64,000 bases of DNA from a virus. A program made the translations under genes and the position numbers. How positions within the stretch are numbered: the stretch's first letter is position 1; each line of letters begins with the position of its first letter. Positions 53,216 through 61,378 of this stretch are shown piece after piece. The stretch lies in the IMG/VR virus record IMGVR_UViG_3300032032_000001, positions 1-64,000 of that record, one strand, 5' to 3'. The notes below the pieces were generated by a model that saw nothing but the letters and a program-made list of their open reading frames with translations, was not told the origin of the DNA and did no database searches.

Positions 53216-53521
53216 TTAGATCTCCTGATTTATTAGGCCTTTGATTTTTTCATTTACTTTCTCTTCACTGAGTTCTTCCGTCTCTGCCACGCGGGTAAGA
53301 AAGGTGGACTCAATTGCCTCTATGAGGCGATTAGCCGCCTCTTGAACTTCATCGGACTCGTCTACATCGTTTACGTCAGCACTCCCACAAGGCCAATCAC
53401 CGACCCGAAAACCAATCTTGGCTGATACTCGTGGTCGGTGTGAGGGCCCGTGGAAATGCTTGGAAACTTGAACTTCGTAACATAGAAGCGAGTCGATTTT
53501 CACGTTGTCTATTTTTTTCAT
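53216..53521 (-). CDS. hypothetical protein in the replication unit
   Basis: This 101-aa protein starts at ATG 53521, overlapping the previous stop by four bases. It has a beta-rich first half (YEVQVSKHF, SAKIGFRVGD) and a helical acidic second half (EVQEAANRLIEAIEST). The layout resembles the neighbour at 53518-53934, suggesting a duplicated small fold, but identity is low by eye. Function is unknown. Confidence 0.6.
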   Translation of the reverse strand: MKKIDNVKIDSLLCYEVQVSKHFHGPSHRPRVSAKIGFRVGDWPCGSADVNDVDESDEVQEAANRLIEAIESTFLTRVAETEELSEEKVNEKIKGLINQEI

Positions 53522-53934
53522 TCGAACTTACCCTTGTAAAGCCTTTCCTGGATATCAGTCACATGTCCAAGAAGGGCTCTTCCCATATGTTCTCGGGAAG
53601 ACTCCCAGGCTAAGTCATAGGCCATTTCGTGACCAGATCTAATTGCATCTTCGTCTTGATCGCAGCGAACTGTGACCGATGAGAAGATCTCTACACCATA
53701 GGGGACTTTGTCCCATTGCCCGTCACCGTAACGAACGGCGTCAGATACTTTTGTTGATACCGAAGCTGTAACGGTTGCCACCTCTTTGTCCCCACTAACA
53801 AGTGAGTCCACGGGGACTTGCTCTTCAATGCGTTCCGCCATGTCTTTCTCCTCAAAGTTTGCGTCTTTATATGATTTACGGATGTGTATAGTGCGGGACG
53901 CATGAGCGCCCCGCACACTAAATTTCTTGGACAT
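53518..53934 (-). CDS. hypothetical protein, start uncertain
   Basis: This is 138 aa from ATG 53934, which overlaps the upstream stop (TAATG). An internal ATG at 53841 has a better ribosome site (GAGGAG) and would give 107 aa, so the start is open. Strands ATVTASVSTKV and VEIFSSVTVRCDQDED precede a helix (GHEMAYDLAWESSREHM). The strand-strand-helix plan parallels its downstream neighbour. No family is recognised. Confidence 0.6.
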   Translation of the reverse strand: MSKKFSVRGAHASRTIHIRKSYKDANFEEKDMAERIEEQVPVDSLVSGDKEVATVTASVSTKVSDAVRYGDGQWDKVPYGVEIFSSVTVRCDQDEDAIRSGHEMAYDLAWESSREHMGRALLGHVTDIQERLYKGKFE

Positions 53935-54365
53935 TACCCGACCTTGATCTTGATCTCCGCTGGGCCAACGACTCGCGGAGTCCCGAAGACCTTTTTCCGA
54001 AAATCATTAATTTGCTCAGCGGTAAACTGACCAGAGATAAGGCCCTGCTCTATAGCCTTGGAGTTGATTTTACCAATCACGCCAGGGGTCGTAAGAACCT
54101 CCATAGGGAGCGCGTGGGCAGTATAGTCGTAAGACTCTGGAGCCTTGTGGCGAGTGAATGATCCTACGGCCATTCCCTCATTACCCTCTACACCCTTGAG
54201 CGCTGTCTTAGCCTCTCCGTGCAGATGGTTGTACCGCTCGGCCAACTCGAAGAAAATGTCGAATACCTGCTGGTGGTCACCGATATACTCGGTGATCGCT
54301 TCGCGGGCTTCTTCAAAACGATTACAAGCCTCTGTGGCTTTCTTTCTTGATCCTTTGTAACTCAT
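53934..54365 (-). CDS. hypothetical helical protein
   Basis: This 143-aa protein is coupled by single-base overlaps on both sides. Residues 5-60 are helical (ACNRFEEAREAITEYIGD, FDIFFELAERYNHLHG). Residues 100-143 form a loop-rich end (TAEQINDFRKKVFGTPR). No metal site or enzyme motif is visible. Its position between the UDG-like and helicase genes suggests a DNA-metabolism accessory, but this is not shown by the sequence. Confidence 0.6.
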   Translation of the reverse strand: MSYKGSRKKATEACNRFEEAREAITEYIGDHQQVFDIFFELAERYNHLHGEAKTALKGVEGNEGMAVGSFTRHKAPESYDYTAHALPMEVLTTPGVIGKINSKAIEQGLISGQFTAEQINDFRKKVFGTPRVVGPAEIKIKVG

Positions 54366-55033
54366 TATCTGTCCTCCTTTAGAACATTGAATTTTGATGC
54401 AACATCGAGGGCGTCCTTGATGTTTCCAATTGTCTTATTCCACATACCCCCGACATTTTGTGAGGGGTCGCGGTACAGTTGATTGACCGAGGGGAGCACC
54501 ATCATCGGTACCGCATACTCAACCAGATTTCCCTGTATATATGCCTCAGTAACTCTCCCACGGGCCTCGACCACAGATGTAGGACGAAGCGTTACCCCCT
54601 TCATAGCGGCGCTGCCGAATGCGAGGATAATGTGTGGTTCTATAATGTTGATCTCTGCGTGGAGCCTGCTGCGGCAAGCTGCCAACTCCCCAGGCTTCGG
54701 CGCGGAGAGCATGTCTATCCGCCCACGGGGTCGTGGGGCCAAGCTTGAGCTTGGGCAGGACACTACCGGCGTTACCCATACATATGATGGGTCAATCCCG
54801 GCCTTCTTAAGAACGGACGCGAGGAATTTCCCTTCGCCCCCATCCAGCGGATTGCCGGTAACGGCTGCTCGCGGACTTACTCGGTCAACGACAGCAACTA
54901 TCTTGGTGTGTAGTTTCCCCTGCCCCCGTATCAATACCTTACGGTGTTTGTGTAGCGGGCAGAGGGTACAATCTCTATGGTCGAACAGAAGCTCGTCAAT
55001 CTTCTCTTCCAATACTCTTGTGTCTGAATCCAT
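54365..55033 (-). CDS. uracil-DNA glycosylase-superfamily Fe-S protein with altered motifs
   Basis: The fold resembles family 4/5 uracil-DNA glycosylases. Four cysteines match the Fe-S ligands (C22-x2-C25, C93, C120), and the scaffold segments VTPVVSCPS, PKPGELAACRSRL and PHIILAFGSAAM fit. The usual GEAPG active-site motif reads VDRVSPR (49-55), and the HPS-type motif reads VLPSVNQLYRDP (179-190), with leucine for histidine. It may therefore be catalytically inactive, bind altered DNA, or have another activity. The start ATG 55033 overlaps the helicase end by 38 bases, with GGAAG upstream. Confidence 0.7.
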   Translation of the reverse strand: MDSDTRVLEEKIDELLFDHRDCTLCPLHKHRKVLIRGQGKLHTKIVAVVDRVSPRAAVTGNPLDGGEGKFLASVLKKAGIDPSYVWVTPVVSCPSSSLAPRPRGRIDMLSAPKPGELAACRSRLHAEINIIEPHIILAFGSAAMKGVTLRPTSVVEARGRVTEAYIQGNLVEYAVPMMVLPSVNQLYRDPSQNVGGMWNKTIGNIKDALDVASKFNVLKEDR

Positions 55034-56420
55034 TCGCTACAATCTTCCGTCGTAAGTTTCTACACATGGCCCCTGCTGGGCCAAACTTGTAGTCATCAAT
55101 GACAACCACAATTGGTTCTTTTTTTCCTGGTGATTTTCTCTCAATCCTACCCTTACCTTGTTGAAATGCGCCCCACGCCTTGAAGGGTGTAGCGAAAACA
55201 AGAGTATCTAGGGCAGCAACATCAAGACCCTCCCGAGCCACCCCGAAGGTGGCGAAGGTCACATCGCTATCACGGATTACCTGTGTCCGCATGTCACCGG
55301 AGGTGTCCCCGGTTACGGCACCGGCTGTATACCTATTCATACACTCCGTGTCGAGCAACTTCTGTAAAAGTACTTTGGGATGGTCTTTACTGTGAGTCAG
55401 GACAAGGATCTTCCTCCCCTTCCCTAGCGCATCTTGCACAACGGCTAAGATTTCCCTGTTACGGGAGCCAAGCTCTGAGAAGTACGTGTACATTTTCCCG
55501 GCGGAAAACTCGCCCGTAATGTCTTTGATCCTTGAGTCATCCTTAGGCACCGTGGTCTTAACTTTCTTGAAGTAGATCTGCGCCTCAAGATCACCAACCA
55601 AGTCACTGTAGAATATCGGCCCAATATGCGCGTAATATACGTCCTCTAACCCATCCTCACGGTTAGGCGTGGCGGTCAGCCCGTATCTATTACCGTAAAA
55701 TAATGGAGCGGTCTGGCTGAATGTAGCGGCAGACAGGTGGTGGACTTCATCGAAGATGACCGTCCCAAACCTCGACCGTACGTCATGTGGGATCGTGTGT
55801 GCCCGCTTTGCGAGCGTATGGATCATTGCTAGAACAAGCGGCTTATCCCACTCCTCCTTAGACCCCTGCACGATACCAATATCATCCTCCCCTATCCCCA
55901 GAAACTCCAATGCCCGGTCTTTCCACTGATCCATTAGCCCTGAGTTATTAACAATTACTACGGCGGGGTAGCCTCTTTTAGCGATTTTCTTTAGGGCCAT
56001 TACGGTTTTCCCCTTGCCGCAGGCTAGGTTCAAAACGCCGAATTGCTGGTCCTTAAAGGCATCCCAGGCCTTTTGCTGGTCCGCGTCTCTTGGTTTAATT
56101 TTGTCCCCAAAATCAAACTTCTCTAGAGAATCTTCGAGGCGCAGTTCGCCCCACTTTCCAATTTTTTCTTTCCACTCCTCTTCCGTAAAAAAGTGCCTAG
56201 CTATTACAACGTAATCTCCCAGGTCACGTGCAAGCGAGAAAGTGTTAGTTTCCCCAGTCCTTTCGTTGACGGAGATGACTTTCGACGCGTTTATTAGCGC
56301 TTTTTTATTAGGGATCTCTTCCGAAGGGACCCACATCCAAGCAGACCGGTGCGCCCCGGAAAGAGCTTCACCAGAGTCTGTTTCGGGAAGATATAGTGGC
56401 TTTTTCTTTTTAGTAGCCAA
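54996..56420 (-). CDS. SF2 DNA helicase (UvsW/XPB-like)
   Basis: This 474-aa protein carries superfamily 2 motifs in order: Walker A CGKGKT (134-139), VIVNNSGLMDQW (Ib-like), DEVHH (224-228), GLTATPNR (247-254), LVLTHSKD and QGKGRIER (motif VI). Residues 1-110 form an N-terminal domain that I cannot assign. UvsW-like phage helicases remodel branched DNA and R-loops, and help switch from origin to recombination-dependent replication. The neighbours fit. The start ATG 56420 lies just after the XRE gene's stop. Confidence 0.85.
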   Translation of the reverse strand: MATKKKKPLYLPETDSGEALSGAHRSAWMWVPSEEIPNKKALINASKVISVNERTGETNTFSLARDLGDYVVIARHFFTEEEWKEKIGKWGELRLEDSLEKFDFGDKIKPRDADQQKAWDAFKDQQFGVLNLACGKGKTVMALKKIAKRGYPAVVIVNNSGLMDQWKDRALEFLGIGEDDIGIVQGSKEEWDKPLVLAMIHTLAKRAHTIPHDVRSRFGTVIFDEVHHLSAATFSQTAPLFYGNRYGLTATPNREDGLEDVYYAHIGPIFYSDLVGDLEAQIYFKKVKTTVPKDDSRIKDITGEFSAGKMYTYFSELGSRNREILAVVQDALGKGRKILVLTHSKDHPKVLLQKLLDTECMNRYTAGAVTGDTSGDMRTQVIRDSDVTFATFGVAREGLDVAALDTLVFATPFKAWGAFQQGKGRIERKSPGKKEPIVVVIDDYKFGPAGAMCRNLRRKIVANGFRHKSIGRED

Positions 56421-56421
56421 G

Positions 56422-56868
56422 TTAGTCCTCCAAAATTTTTGTTATTCTCTGTTTAATAAAATACTCCAGACTTTCAGTCCTGGAGCCCTCTAGATGCTCG
56501 AAAAACAAGTTAATTAGCTGGTCTACCTTGTTCTCGTCTATCTGTTCAGTTGTGATGAATTTTTTAAGCTCTGAGTTGGCGGCGGGGCCACAAGCTCTTT
56601 TTTTGGCTAGCACTTTTTCTGTCCTAGCCTTGCATACAGCAGCTATGAGTTTCTTTGCGTCCTCATCCACTTCAGGGTTTACGCCGAGAGCGGCGAACAT
56701 TTTCATTAGACTTTGGTTGGAGGGGGCCGACACGCCCGCCTCATATTGGCGGACGGTCTCCCTGCTGAGTCCGCATTCGATTGCAAACTTTCTACAGGAA
56801 TAGCCCCTTTCCAGCCTCAGTCCTTGGAGTAGCCCTCCAAAGTGACTCGTCAACTCTCCCACGATCAC
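56422..56868 (-). CDS. XRE-type HTH regulator
   Basis: This 148-aa protein has an N-terminal Cro/C1-type HTH (about 10-65): LQGLRLERGYSCRKFAIECG, then SRETVRQYEAGVSAPS and LMKMFAALGV. The C-terminal 80 residues are helical and charged and may mediate dimerisation. It lies second in the long minus-strand unit and may regulate that unit or host genes. There is no integrase near it, so it is not evidence for a lysogeny switch. The start overlaps the previous stop (ATGA). Confidence 0.8.
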   Translation of the reverse strand: MIVGELTSHFGGLLQGLRLERGYSCRKFAIECGLSRETVRQYEAGVSAPSNQSLMKMFAALGVNPEVDEDAKKLIAAVCKARTEKVLAKKRACGPAANSELKKFITTEQIDENKVDQLINLFFEHLEGSRTESLEYFIKQRITKILED

Positions 56869-57170
56869 TCCTCATCAGATTCGAAATCCTTGCCACAAAC
56901 AGTACTGTCTTGACAGCTATCTTTGTATACGACAGGATCTTCTTTGTCACAAGCTTGATCTTGGTCAAGAAGGTATTGTTCTGAATCTTCTGGATTTGCG
57001 ATCTGGTTAGACGTGTTATTATTTCCTTGTGATCGGAGTTGGTGAGAAATGGTTGACAGCATATCGGCAAAGCCGTCTATAGCTATCTCAAGGAAGTCTT
57101 TTCCTTGCGGGTCTCGTAACTCCTTTGGTACTTCTACTTTAATGGTATATCTATTATCATCAATTGACAT
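56865..57170 (-). CDS. first gene of the replication unit; acidic protein
   Basis: The start chosen is ATG 57170 (101 aa), because CGGAGG is nine bases away. GTG 57176 is too close to it. The N-terminus (RYTIKVEVPKELRD, then FLEIAIDGFADMLSTIS) looks like a small alpha/beta fold. The C-terminal half is acidic and Asn/Gln/Asp-rich with cysteines (QACDK, DSCQDSTVCG). The promoter-like motif lies 49 bases upstream, so it leads the unit. No family is recognised. Confidence 0.65.
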   Translation of the reverse strand: MSIDDNRYTIKVEVPKELRDPQGKDFLEIAIDGFADMLSTISHQLRSQGNNNTSNQIANPEDSEQYLLDQDQACDKEDPVVYKDSCQDSTVCGKDFESDEE

Positions 57171-57218
57171 GTTCACTGGCCTCCGGGTTTAGTGTAATTG
57201 TGTGTGGTTAGCATGGTG

Positions 57219-57226
57219 CTTATACC
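57219..57226 (-). promoter_or_regulatory. phage promoter-like motif GGTATAAG (copy 3)
   Basis: On the minus strand it reads GGTATAAGCACCATG, 49 bases upstream of the first gene of the long replication unit. It lies in the short divergent gap (57171-57257). No bacterial -35/-10 pair was convincing in the same gap. How the plus-strand gene at 57258 is transcribed is not clear. Confidence 0.65.
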
Positions 57227-57257
57227 AAAAAGCAACTAGCCCTTGTGGAGATACGGC

Positions 57258-58289
57258 ATGACAGAATTTTCAGGTACTTACGACCATTACGACGATAACG
57301 GGCTCCTGCTCCGAAAGGAGATGGGCAGCAAAGGGATCCCTCCGGTGATTAAAACCGCAACGGATCTCTCTAACCCGGCAACACGGCATGACGGAGATTA
57401 TGCTGTTGTGGCCGATACAAACCATGGGGTCGTGTACAAGTACCCGGTCTCGGACGCGGGCAACGCGGTAGCTTCGGCGGTTTATTTCTCAGAGTACGGG
57501 CACAAGCTCCCTCAGGGAATCAAGAAGACCGCAGCAAAAGCTATCAACGATGCCCTGGTTGACTTCGGCTTCACACCGCCGGAGGACTTAACCAAGACAG
57601 CCTCAATGGAGCTTGGCTACAGCGGGGAAGGTGACAACATCTCCCTTGAGAAGCTTTTCGGCATTGGTGGTGAAGATGATCCCATGGAGCTTGTTGAGGA
57701 CGCCTTCTCTAAGTTAAGCCCCCGAGGCAAGAGCCGGTTGGCTATGCAGGTTAAGGAGGCAGGCCTCATGGAGGCTGCCCCAGAAGAGCTGTTGGACTAC
57801 TTGTCCAGCGATGAGCCCGGGGTCGGAGCCAACTTTGATGTAGCGGTGGACACACGAAAGCTGGTCCTTCTTGATCCGGCAGCAGCCGGTGAGCTTGATG
57901 AGCTACAGAAGACCTCCCAGTCAAAATTCCTCGATCCAGAGGCTGTCGCGGAGGAGTTATCCCTTTTTGATCAGAAGCACCAGATCACCCACCTGTATGA
58001 TCGTGTAATAATTGATCCATGGAAGGCTGTTCATGGGGATCTATCGAAAACCGCATCGCACGGCATGACAATTGACGCTGACCAGCTTACTGATGTTGCC
58101 GAAGTTGCCGGTAAAGAGTATACATCTGACGCAATTAGCACCTGGGTGAACGATTCAGGGCTTGAGAAACTCACTGATGCATTCGGTGAGGACTTTGCCG
58201 GGGAGTTCAAAGAGGACCCCGCAAACGTGTTCAAAAGCCTACCGGTCACCCATAGGAATGCTATAGCGCGGATGATTGATGAAAGCTGA
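57258..58289 (+). CDS. virion or head-cluster protein with repeated KTA motifs
   Basis: The start is ATG 57258 (343 aa), with GTGGAGA upstream. A TTG 15 bases earlier is less likely. Residues 1-80 look alpha/beta (DYAVVADTNHGVVYKYPV). KTA occurs at 32-34, 90-92, 113-115 and 264-266, with KEA at 166-168 and KTS at 218-220, often as L-(T/S)-KTA-S. Between them are acidic helical segments (LEKLFGIGGEDDPMELVEDAF). It precedes the portal gene, so a head, scaffold or internal protein is plausible. The spacing of motifs suggests it could be cut into several pieces. No family is recognised. Confidence 0.6.
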   Translation: MTEFSGTYDHYDDNGLLLRKEMGSKGIPPVIKTATDLSNPATRHDGDYAVVADTNHGVVYKYPVSDAGNAVASAVYFSEYGHKLPQGIKKTAAKAINDALVDFGFTPPEDLTKTASMELGYSGEGDNISLEKLFGIGGEDDPMELVEDAFSKLSPRGKSRLAMQVKEAGLMEAAPEELLDYLSSDEPGVGANFDVAVDTRKLVLLDPAAAGELDELQKTSQSKFLDPEAVAEELSLFDQKHQITHLYDRVIIDPWKAVHGDLSKTASHGMTIDADQLTDVAEVAGKEYTSDAISTWVNDSGLEKLTDAFGEDFAGEFKEDPANVFKSLPVTHRNAIARMIDES

Positions 58290-58956
58290 GAAGACTAAAC
58301 AAGTTGGGAAGCCTGCTGATGAGGTAATACGCACAGCCTTTACAAATAAGGATGTGCACCCGCTTGTTTTGAATCTGATCATGGTGAAAGAGTTTGGTCC
58401 CGACTACCTCGCCTGGGAGCCTGAGACCTGCTGGATTGAGATTGCACGAACGTGGAACTCCACCATATCAGAGGTGAACAGGAACAAGATCCAAGCCGTT
58501 CGAATGTGTCACACAACCGATCAGCCATACGAGCGCTGGGAGGCCTTTGACATTGTTGCGTCCGGATTGGTCGGGGTCCCACCGAAGTTTGATCTTATAC
58601 AGAAGCCCACTCCCCATAGAGCAGCATTCGCCCTTGAGGTGCTTGCGCAGATTAAAGAAGAGGCCAAGGTTTCTAGCGAAGTCTATAAGTATGTCTCCGC
58701 CTGTATGCTTGACTACGGCATGGTGTATGGATCCGGCCCGCTGGAGCCGTGTAACAGTATAATGGCCAGCGTTCTGGATGGGCATGGCATATCTCAACAA
58801 GAGTCCGTCAAAAAAGCGTTGCGTAAGAACCGCAAACCAACCTTTGATGGTAATAATGATAGTGATGTGCAGCTAATGAAAACACTTTCCGTAAAGGACT
58901 TCCTTGAAGGAACATCCAGGATGCTGCTAATCCAATTAAAGAAGCATCTTCCGTAG
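58279..58956 (+). CDS. hypothetical protein before the portal gene
   Basis: This is 225 aa from ATG 58279, which overlaps the upstream stop by 11 bases. It is mostly helical: HPLVLNLIMVKEFGPDYLAW, ETCWIEIARTW, PYERWEAFDIVASGLVG, RAAFALEVLAQIKEEAKV and YVSACMLDYGM. The C-terminus is basic. Conserved-looking aromatic residues suggest a folded domain. Position directly before the portal points to head assembly or packaging, but no terminase or protease motif is visible. Confidence 0.6.
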   Translation: MKAEKTKQVGKPADEVIRTAFTNKDVHPLVLNLIMVKEFGPDYLAWEPETCWIEIARTWNSTISEVNRNKIQAVRMCHTTDQPYERWEAFDIVASGLVGVPPKFDLIQKPTPHRAAFALEVLAQIKEEAKVSSEVYKYVSACMLDYGMVYGSGPLEPCNSIMASVLDGHGISQQESVKKALRKNRKPTFDGNNDSDVQLMKTLSVKDFLEGTSRMLLIQLKKHLP

Positions 58957-58967
58957 GGAGTTAAAGT

Positions 58968-60998
58968 ATGGCGTATTCAAACAATAGAACGGGTCGATAT
59001 TCTTTAGGCGCGAGATCCAGAGCAAAGACTATTGGGAAGCCAGAGTCGTTTTATCCTAGCCCCTTTTTCGATGTCGCCCAGAACTACCTGCCCAAGACAA
59101 TTAAAGAAACTTTCGATTGGTGCCTCTACTACCAGCTAACCAACCCGTTGATCAGCGCGGTGACAAGCAAGCTCGCTACATACCCGATCACAGACCTCAT
59201 CTACGAAGATGATAACGAAGGTCTTGTTGAGATGTATCGGAGCATGTTCGAGGGACAGTTCCTTTTAAGGCAGTTTCTGATTGAAACAAACCTGGATAGG
59301 TACACGTATGGAAACGCTTTTGTGTCCGTATCTTTCCCGTTCAAGAAGGTTCTAAAATGCCGCAACTGTGGTGACGCTAACCCTGCCCGTGAAGTTAAGT
59401 ACAAATGGAAGAGCTTCGCGTTCCATATGACCTGTGAAAAATGTATGCACGTAGGCCTCGCCGATGTGAAGGATGAGCCAATAAAGTCGGCCCAGCAGAT
59501 ACGGCTGATTAGATGGAATCCAAAAAGCATCACGGTTAAGTACAATGAGGTAACAGGGCAGAGCCAGTATTACTACAACATGCCGAGGCACATGAGAAAC
59601 GACATCATGCTTGGCAAACCGGCAATGATCGAAACGATCCCACAGGTGTTTATTGAGTCGCTCAAAAAGAAGCGGTCTATTCTCCTGGAAAGCTCTAAGC
59701 TTTTTCACTGCCGACGCGCCTCTGTCTCTAGAGACCCTTCGGATAGCGGCTGGGGAGCCCCTCTGATTCTCCCGGTCCTGAAGGACATCTTTTTCTTACA
59801 GATCTTGCGGAAAGCGCAGGAAGCTGTCGCAATGGAACACGTTGTTCCTATGCGAGTAATGTTCCCACAAGTCACAACGGACGGGAACAATCCGTACGCC
59901 CACGTTAATCTACAGGATTGGCAGGACGAGGTCTCAGGCCAGATCAAAAAGTGGAGGATGGACAACAACCACATCCCCGTCATGCCTGTGCCGATTGGGT
60001 ACCAAATGATCGGCGGGCAGGGAAAATCCCTCCTCCTTCACCAAGAGCTGCGAGTCTATAACGACCAGATTATCGCAGGCATGGGCGTCCCCACAGGGTT
60101 TTTCTACGGAGAGCAGCAATACTCTGGGGCATCCGTTAACCTACGCGCCCTTGAGAACGAGTTCTTGGGAAACCGGCAGGACATGCTCAGGCTTGTAGAA
60201 TTTGTCAGGGATCGCGTTTGCGCATTCTTGGATCTGCCCAGGATGACTCTCAAGTTTAAGCCCTTCAAGATGGCTGATGACATTCAGAGAGCCTCTTTTG
60301 ATATGAACCTCGCTAATGCGGGCATGATCAGCCGAAGAAGCTTCTTGGAGTCGAGGGACTTCAACTTCGACACGGAGCAAGAGCTTATCCACGAAGAGGG
60401 TAAGAAGCTAAATAGATCACAACGTGAGGGCATGATCGCCAACGCTGAATCTCAGGGCGAAGCAATGCTTATCCAGACTAGATACCAGATCCAGTCTCAA
60501 GAATTACAGATGGAGGCCCAGCAGCAACAGCAAGCCTCTGGAATGGCCCCTCCTCCCGGCCAACCCCAACAGGGTCAGCCGCAAGAGGGTCAACCACAAC
60601 AAGGACCGCCTCAGGAGGGGGCTCCCCCGGAAGCAGCGCAGCAACCGGGACCAGAAGGTGCTGCGCCTCCGCCCGATCAACAGGGCGGCGGCCAGCCATC
60701 TCCAGAACAGGGCGCACCTCTCCCAGAAGAGGCTACCGCAGGGGCGGATCAGAGCCCTATGGGGGCAGCAAATACCGGCCAAATGGTAGACATGTTCGCC
60801 CAAGCTAAGCGTGTCTCCTCACAGATAAAAAAGATGAATGAAGTAGATAGATACCGAGCTATGGCGCAATTACGCGCCAGTAGCCCGGATCTATATATGC
60901 TTGTTAACAACGCTCTTTCCGGCGCTGGAATAAAGACTATGCAGCCTTTACCCGAGAAGCTTCCATCTAGAGCGAACCCTGATAGGGCGCAGATCTAA
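58968..60998 (+). CDS. portal protein with zinc ribbon and Gln/Pro-rich tail
   Basis: This 676-aa protein has portal hallmarks: an N-terminal FFDVAQNYLPKTIKETFDW, a clip/stem-like helical region, and near residues 365-395 the characteristic NDQIIAGMGVPTGFFYG followed by QQYSGASVNLRALEN. The portal forms the dodecameric DNA gateway at one head vertex. An inserted zinc ribbon (C131-x2-C134 and C156-x2-C159) is unusual. Residues 505-600 are extremely Gln/Pro/Gly-rich, then a short helical end (KRVSSQIKKMNEVDRYRAM). ATG 58968 has GGGAG. The gene ends next to a convergent small gene. Confidence 0.85.
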   Translation: MAYSNNRTGRYSLGARSRAKTIGKPESFYPSPFFDVAQNYLPKTIKETFDWCLYYQLTNPLISAVTSKLATYPITDLIYEDDNEGLVEMYRSMFEGQFLLRQFLIETNLDRYTYGNAFVSVSFPFKKVLKCRNCGDANPAREVKYKWKSFAFHMTCEKCMHVGLADVKDEPIKSAQQIRLIRWNPKSITVKYNEVTGQSQYYYNMPRHMRNDIMLGKPAMIETIPQVFIESLKKKRSILLESSKLFHCRRASVSRDPSDSGWGAPLILPVLKDIFFLQILRKAQEAVAMEHVVPMRVMFPQVTTDGNNPYAHVNLQDWQDEVSGQIKKWRMDNNHIPVMPVPIGYQMIGGQGKSLLLHQELRVYNDQIIAGMGVPTGFFYGEQQYSGASVNLRALENEFLGNRQDMLRLVEFVRDRVCAFLDLPRMTLKFKPFKMADDIQRASFDMNLANAGMISRRSFLESRDFNFDTEQELIHEEGKKLNRSQREGMIANAESQGEAMLIQTRYQIQSQELQMEAQQQQQASGMAPPPGQPQQGQPQEGQPQQGPPQEGAPPEAAQQPGPEGAAPPPDQQGGGQPSPEQGAPLPEEATAGADQSPMGAANTGQMVDMFAQAKRVSSQIKKMNEVDRYRAMAQLRASSPDLYMLVNNALSGAGIKTMQPLPEKLPSRANPDRAQI

Positions 60999-61229
60999 TC
61001 ATGTGTTTTGAATTGCTATTAACATTGCGGACTTCTTGTTACACCGGTCGCATCTACCACGTTGGTAGAATGCGGAAGGATGGTCCACTTGTTTAATGCA
61101 AACAGAACATACCCACGCAACACAACCAGTGTTTTCAAGAAAGTGGATACACTCGCCGCAGTTCTTTGGCTCGTTGCACCACATGCTGGCAACGTCGCAA
61201 GCAATGGGTTTTGGTGCGCGGGTACTCAT
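60999..61229 (-). CDS. small Cys-rich zinc-binding protein
   Basis: This 76-aa protein has nine cysteines: C11, C18, C24, C27, C36, C41, C44, C60 and C63. Three CxxC pairs (CGEC, CSVC, CDRC) suggest two zinc sites, the last two pairs as a zinc ribbon. It ends flush with the portal stop on the other strand. It lies 12 bases after a 31-aa gene and downstream of promoter-like copy 4. The RBS is weak (AGAGAG). The position beside the polymerase gene invites, but does not prove, a transcription-related role. Confidence 0.65.
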   Translation of the reverse strand: MSTRAPKPIACDVASMWCNEPKNCGECIHFLENTGCVAWVCSVCIKQVDHPSAFYQRGRCDRCNKKSAMLIAIQNT

Positions 61230-61241
61230 TTGCTACTCTCT

Positions 61242-61337
61242 TTAGCCGGAAGGTACCAGCGCTGCGTTAACGGCGTTCGCCACTTCCGCACAAGTATTAA
61301 CATACGTTGTAGCACTATTTTTTGCGGAACAACTCAT
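61242..61337 (-). CDS. 31-aa small protein led by a promoter-like motif
   Basis: On the minus strand an ATG at 61337 with AGGAGA about seven bases upstream opens a 31-codon frame (beginning MSCSAKNSATTYVNTCAEVA) that ends with TAA at 61242. The promoter-like motif is 42 bases upstream, similar to other copies, and the 76-aa gene follows after 12 bases. Two cysteines (C3, C16) are present. The evidence is the ribosome site, the spacing and the pairing. Coding status is not certain at this length. Confidence 0.5.
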   Translation of the reverse strand: MSCSAKNSATTYVNTCAEVANAVNAALVPSG

Positions 61338-61378
61338 ATAAACTCTCCTGTTTGTTTAGGGCAGTATTACCCATAATT

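Noticed and set aside
54483-55055. 190-codon open frame on the plus strand
   Set aside because: It overlaps the UDG-like gene completely in antisense, has no ribosome site, and shows no recognisable product.
56422-56868. Evidence for a lysogeny switch
   Set aside because: The XRE regulator is present, but no integrase, attachment site or divergent repressor pair is seen in this window.
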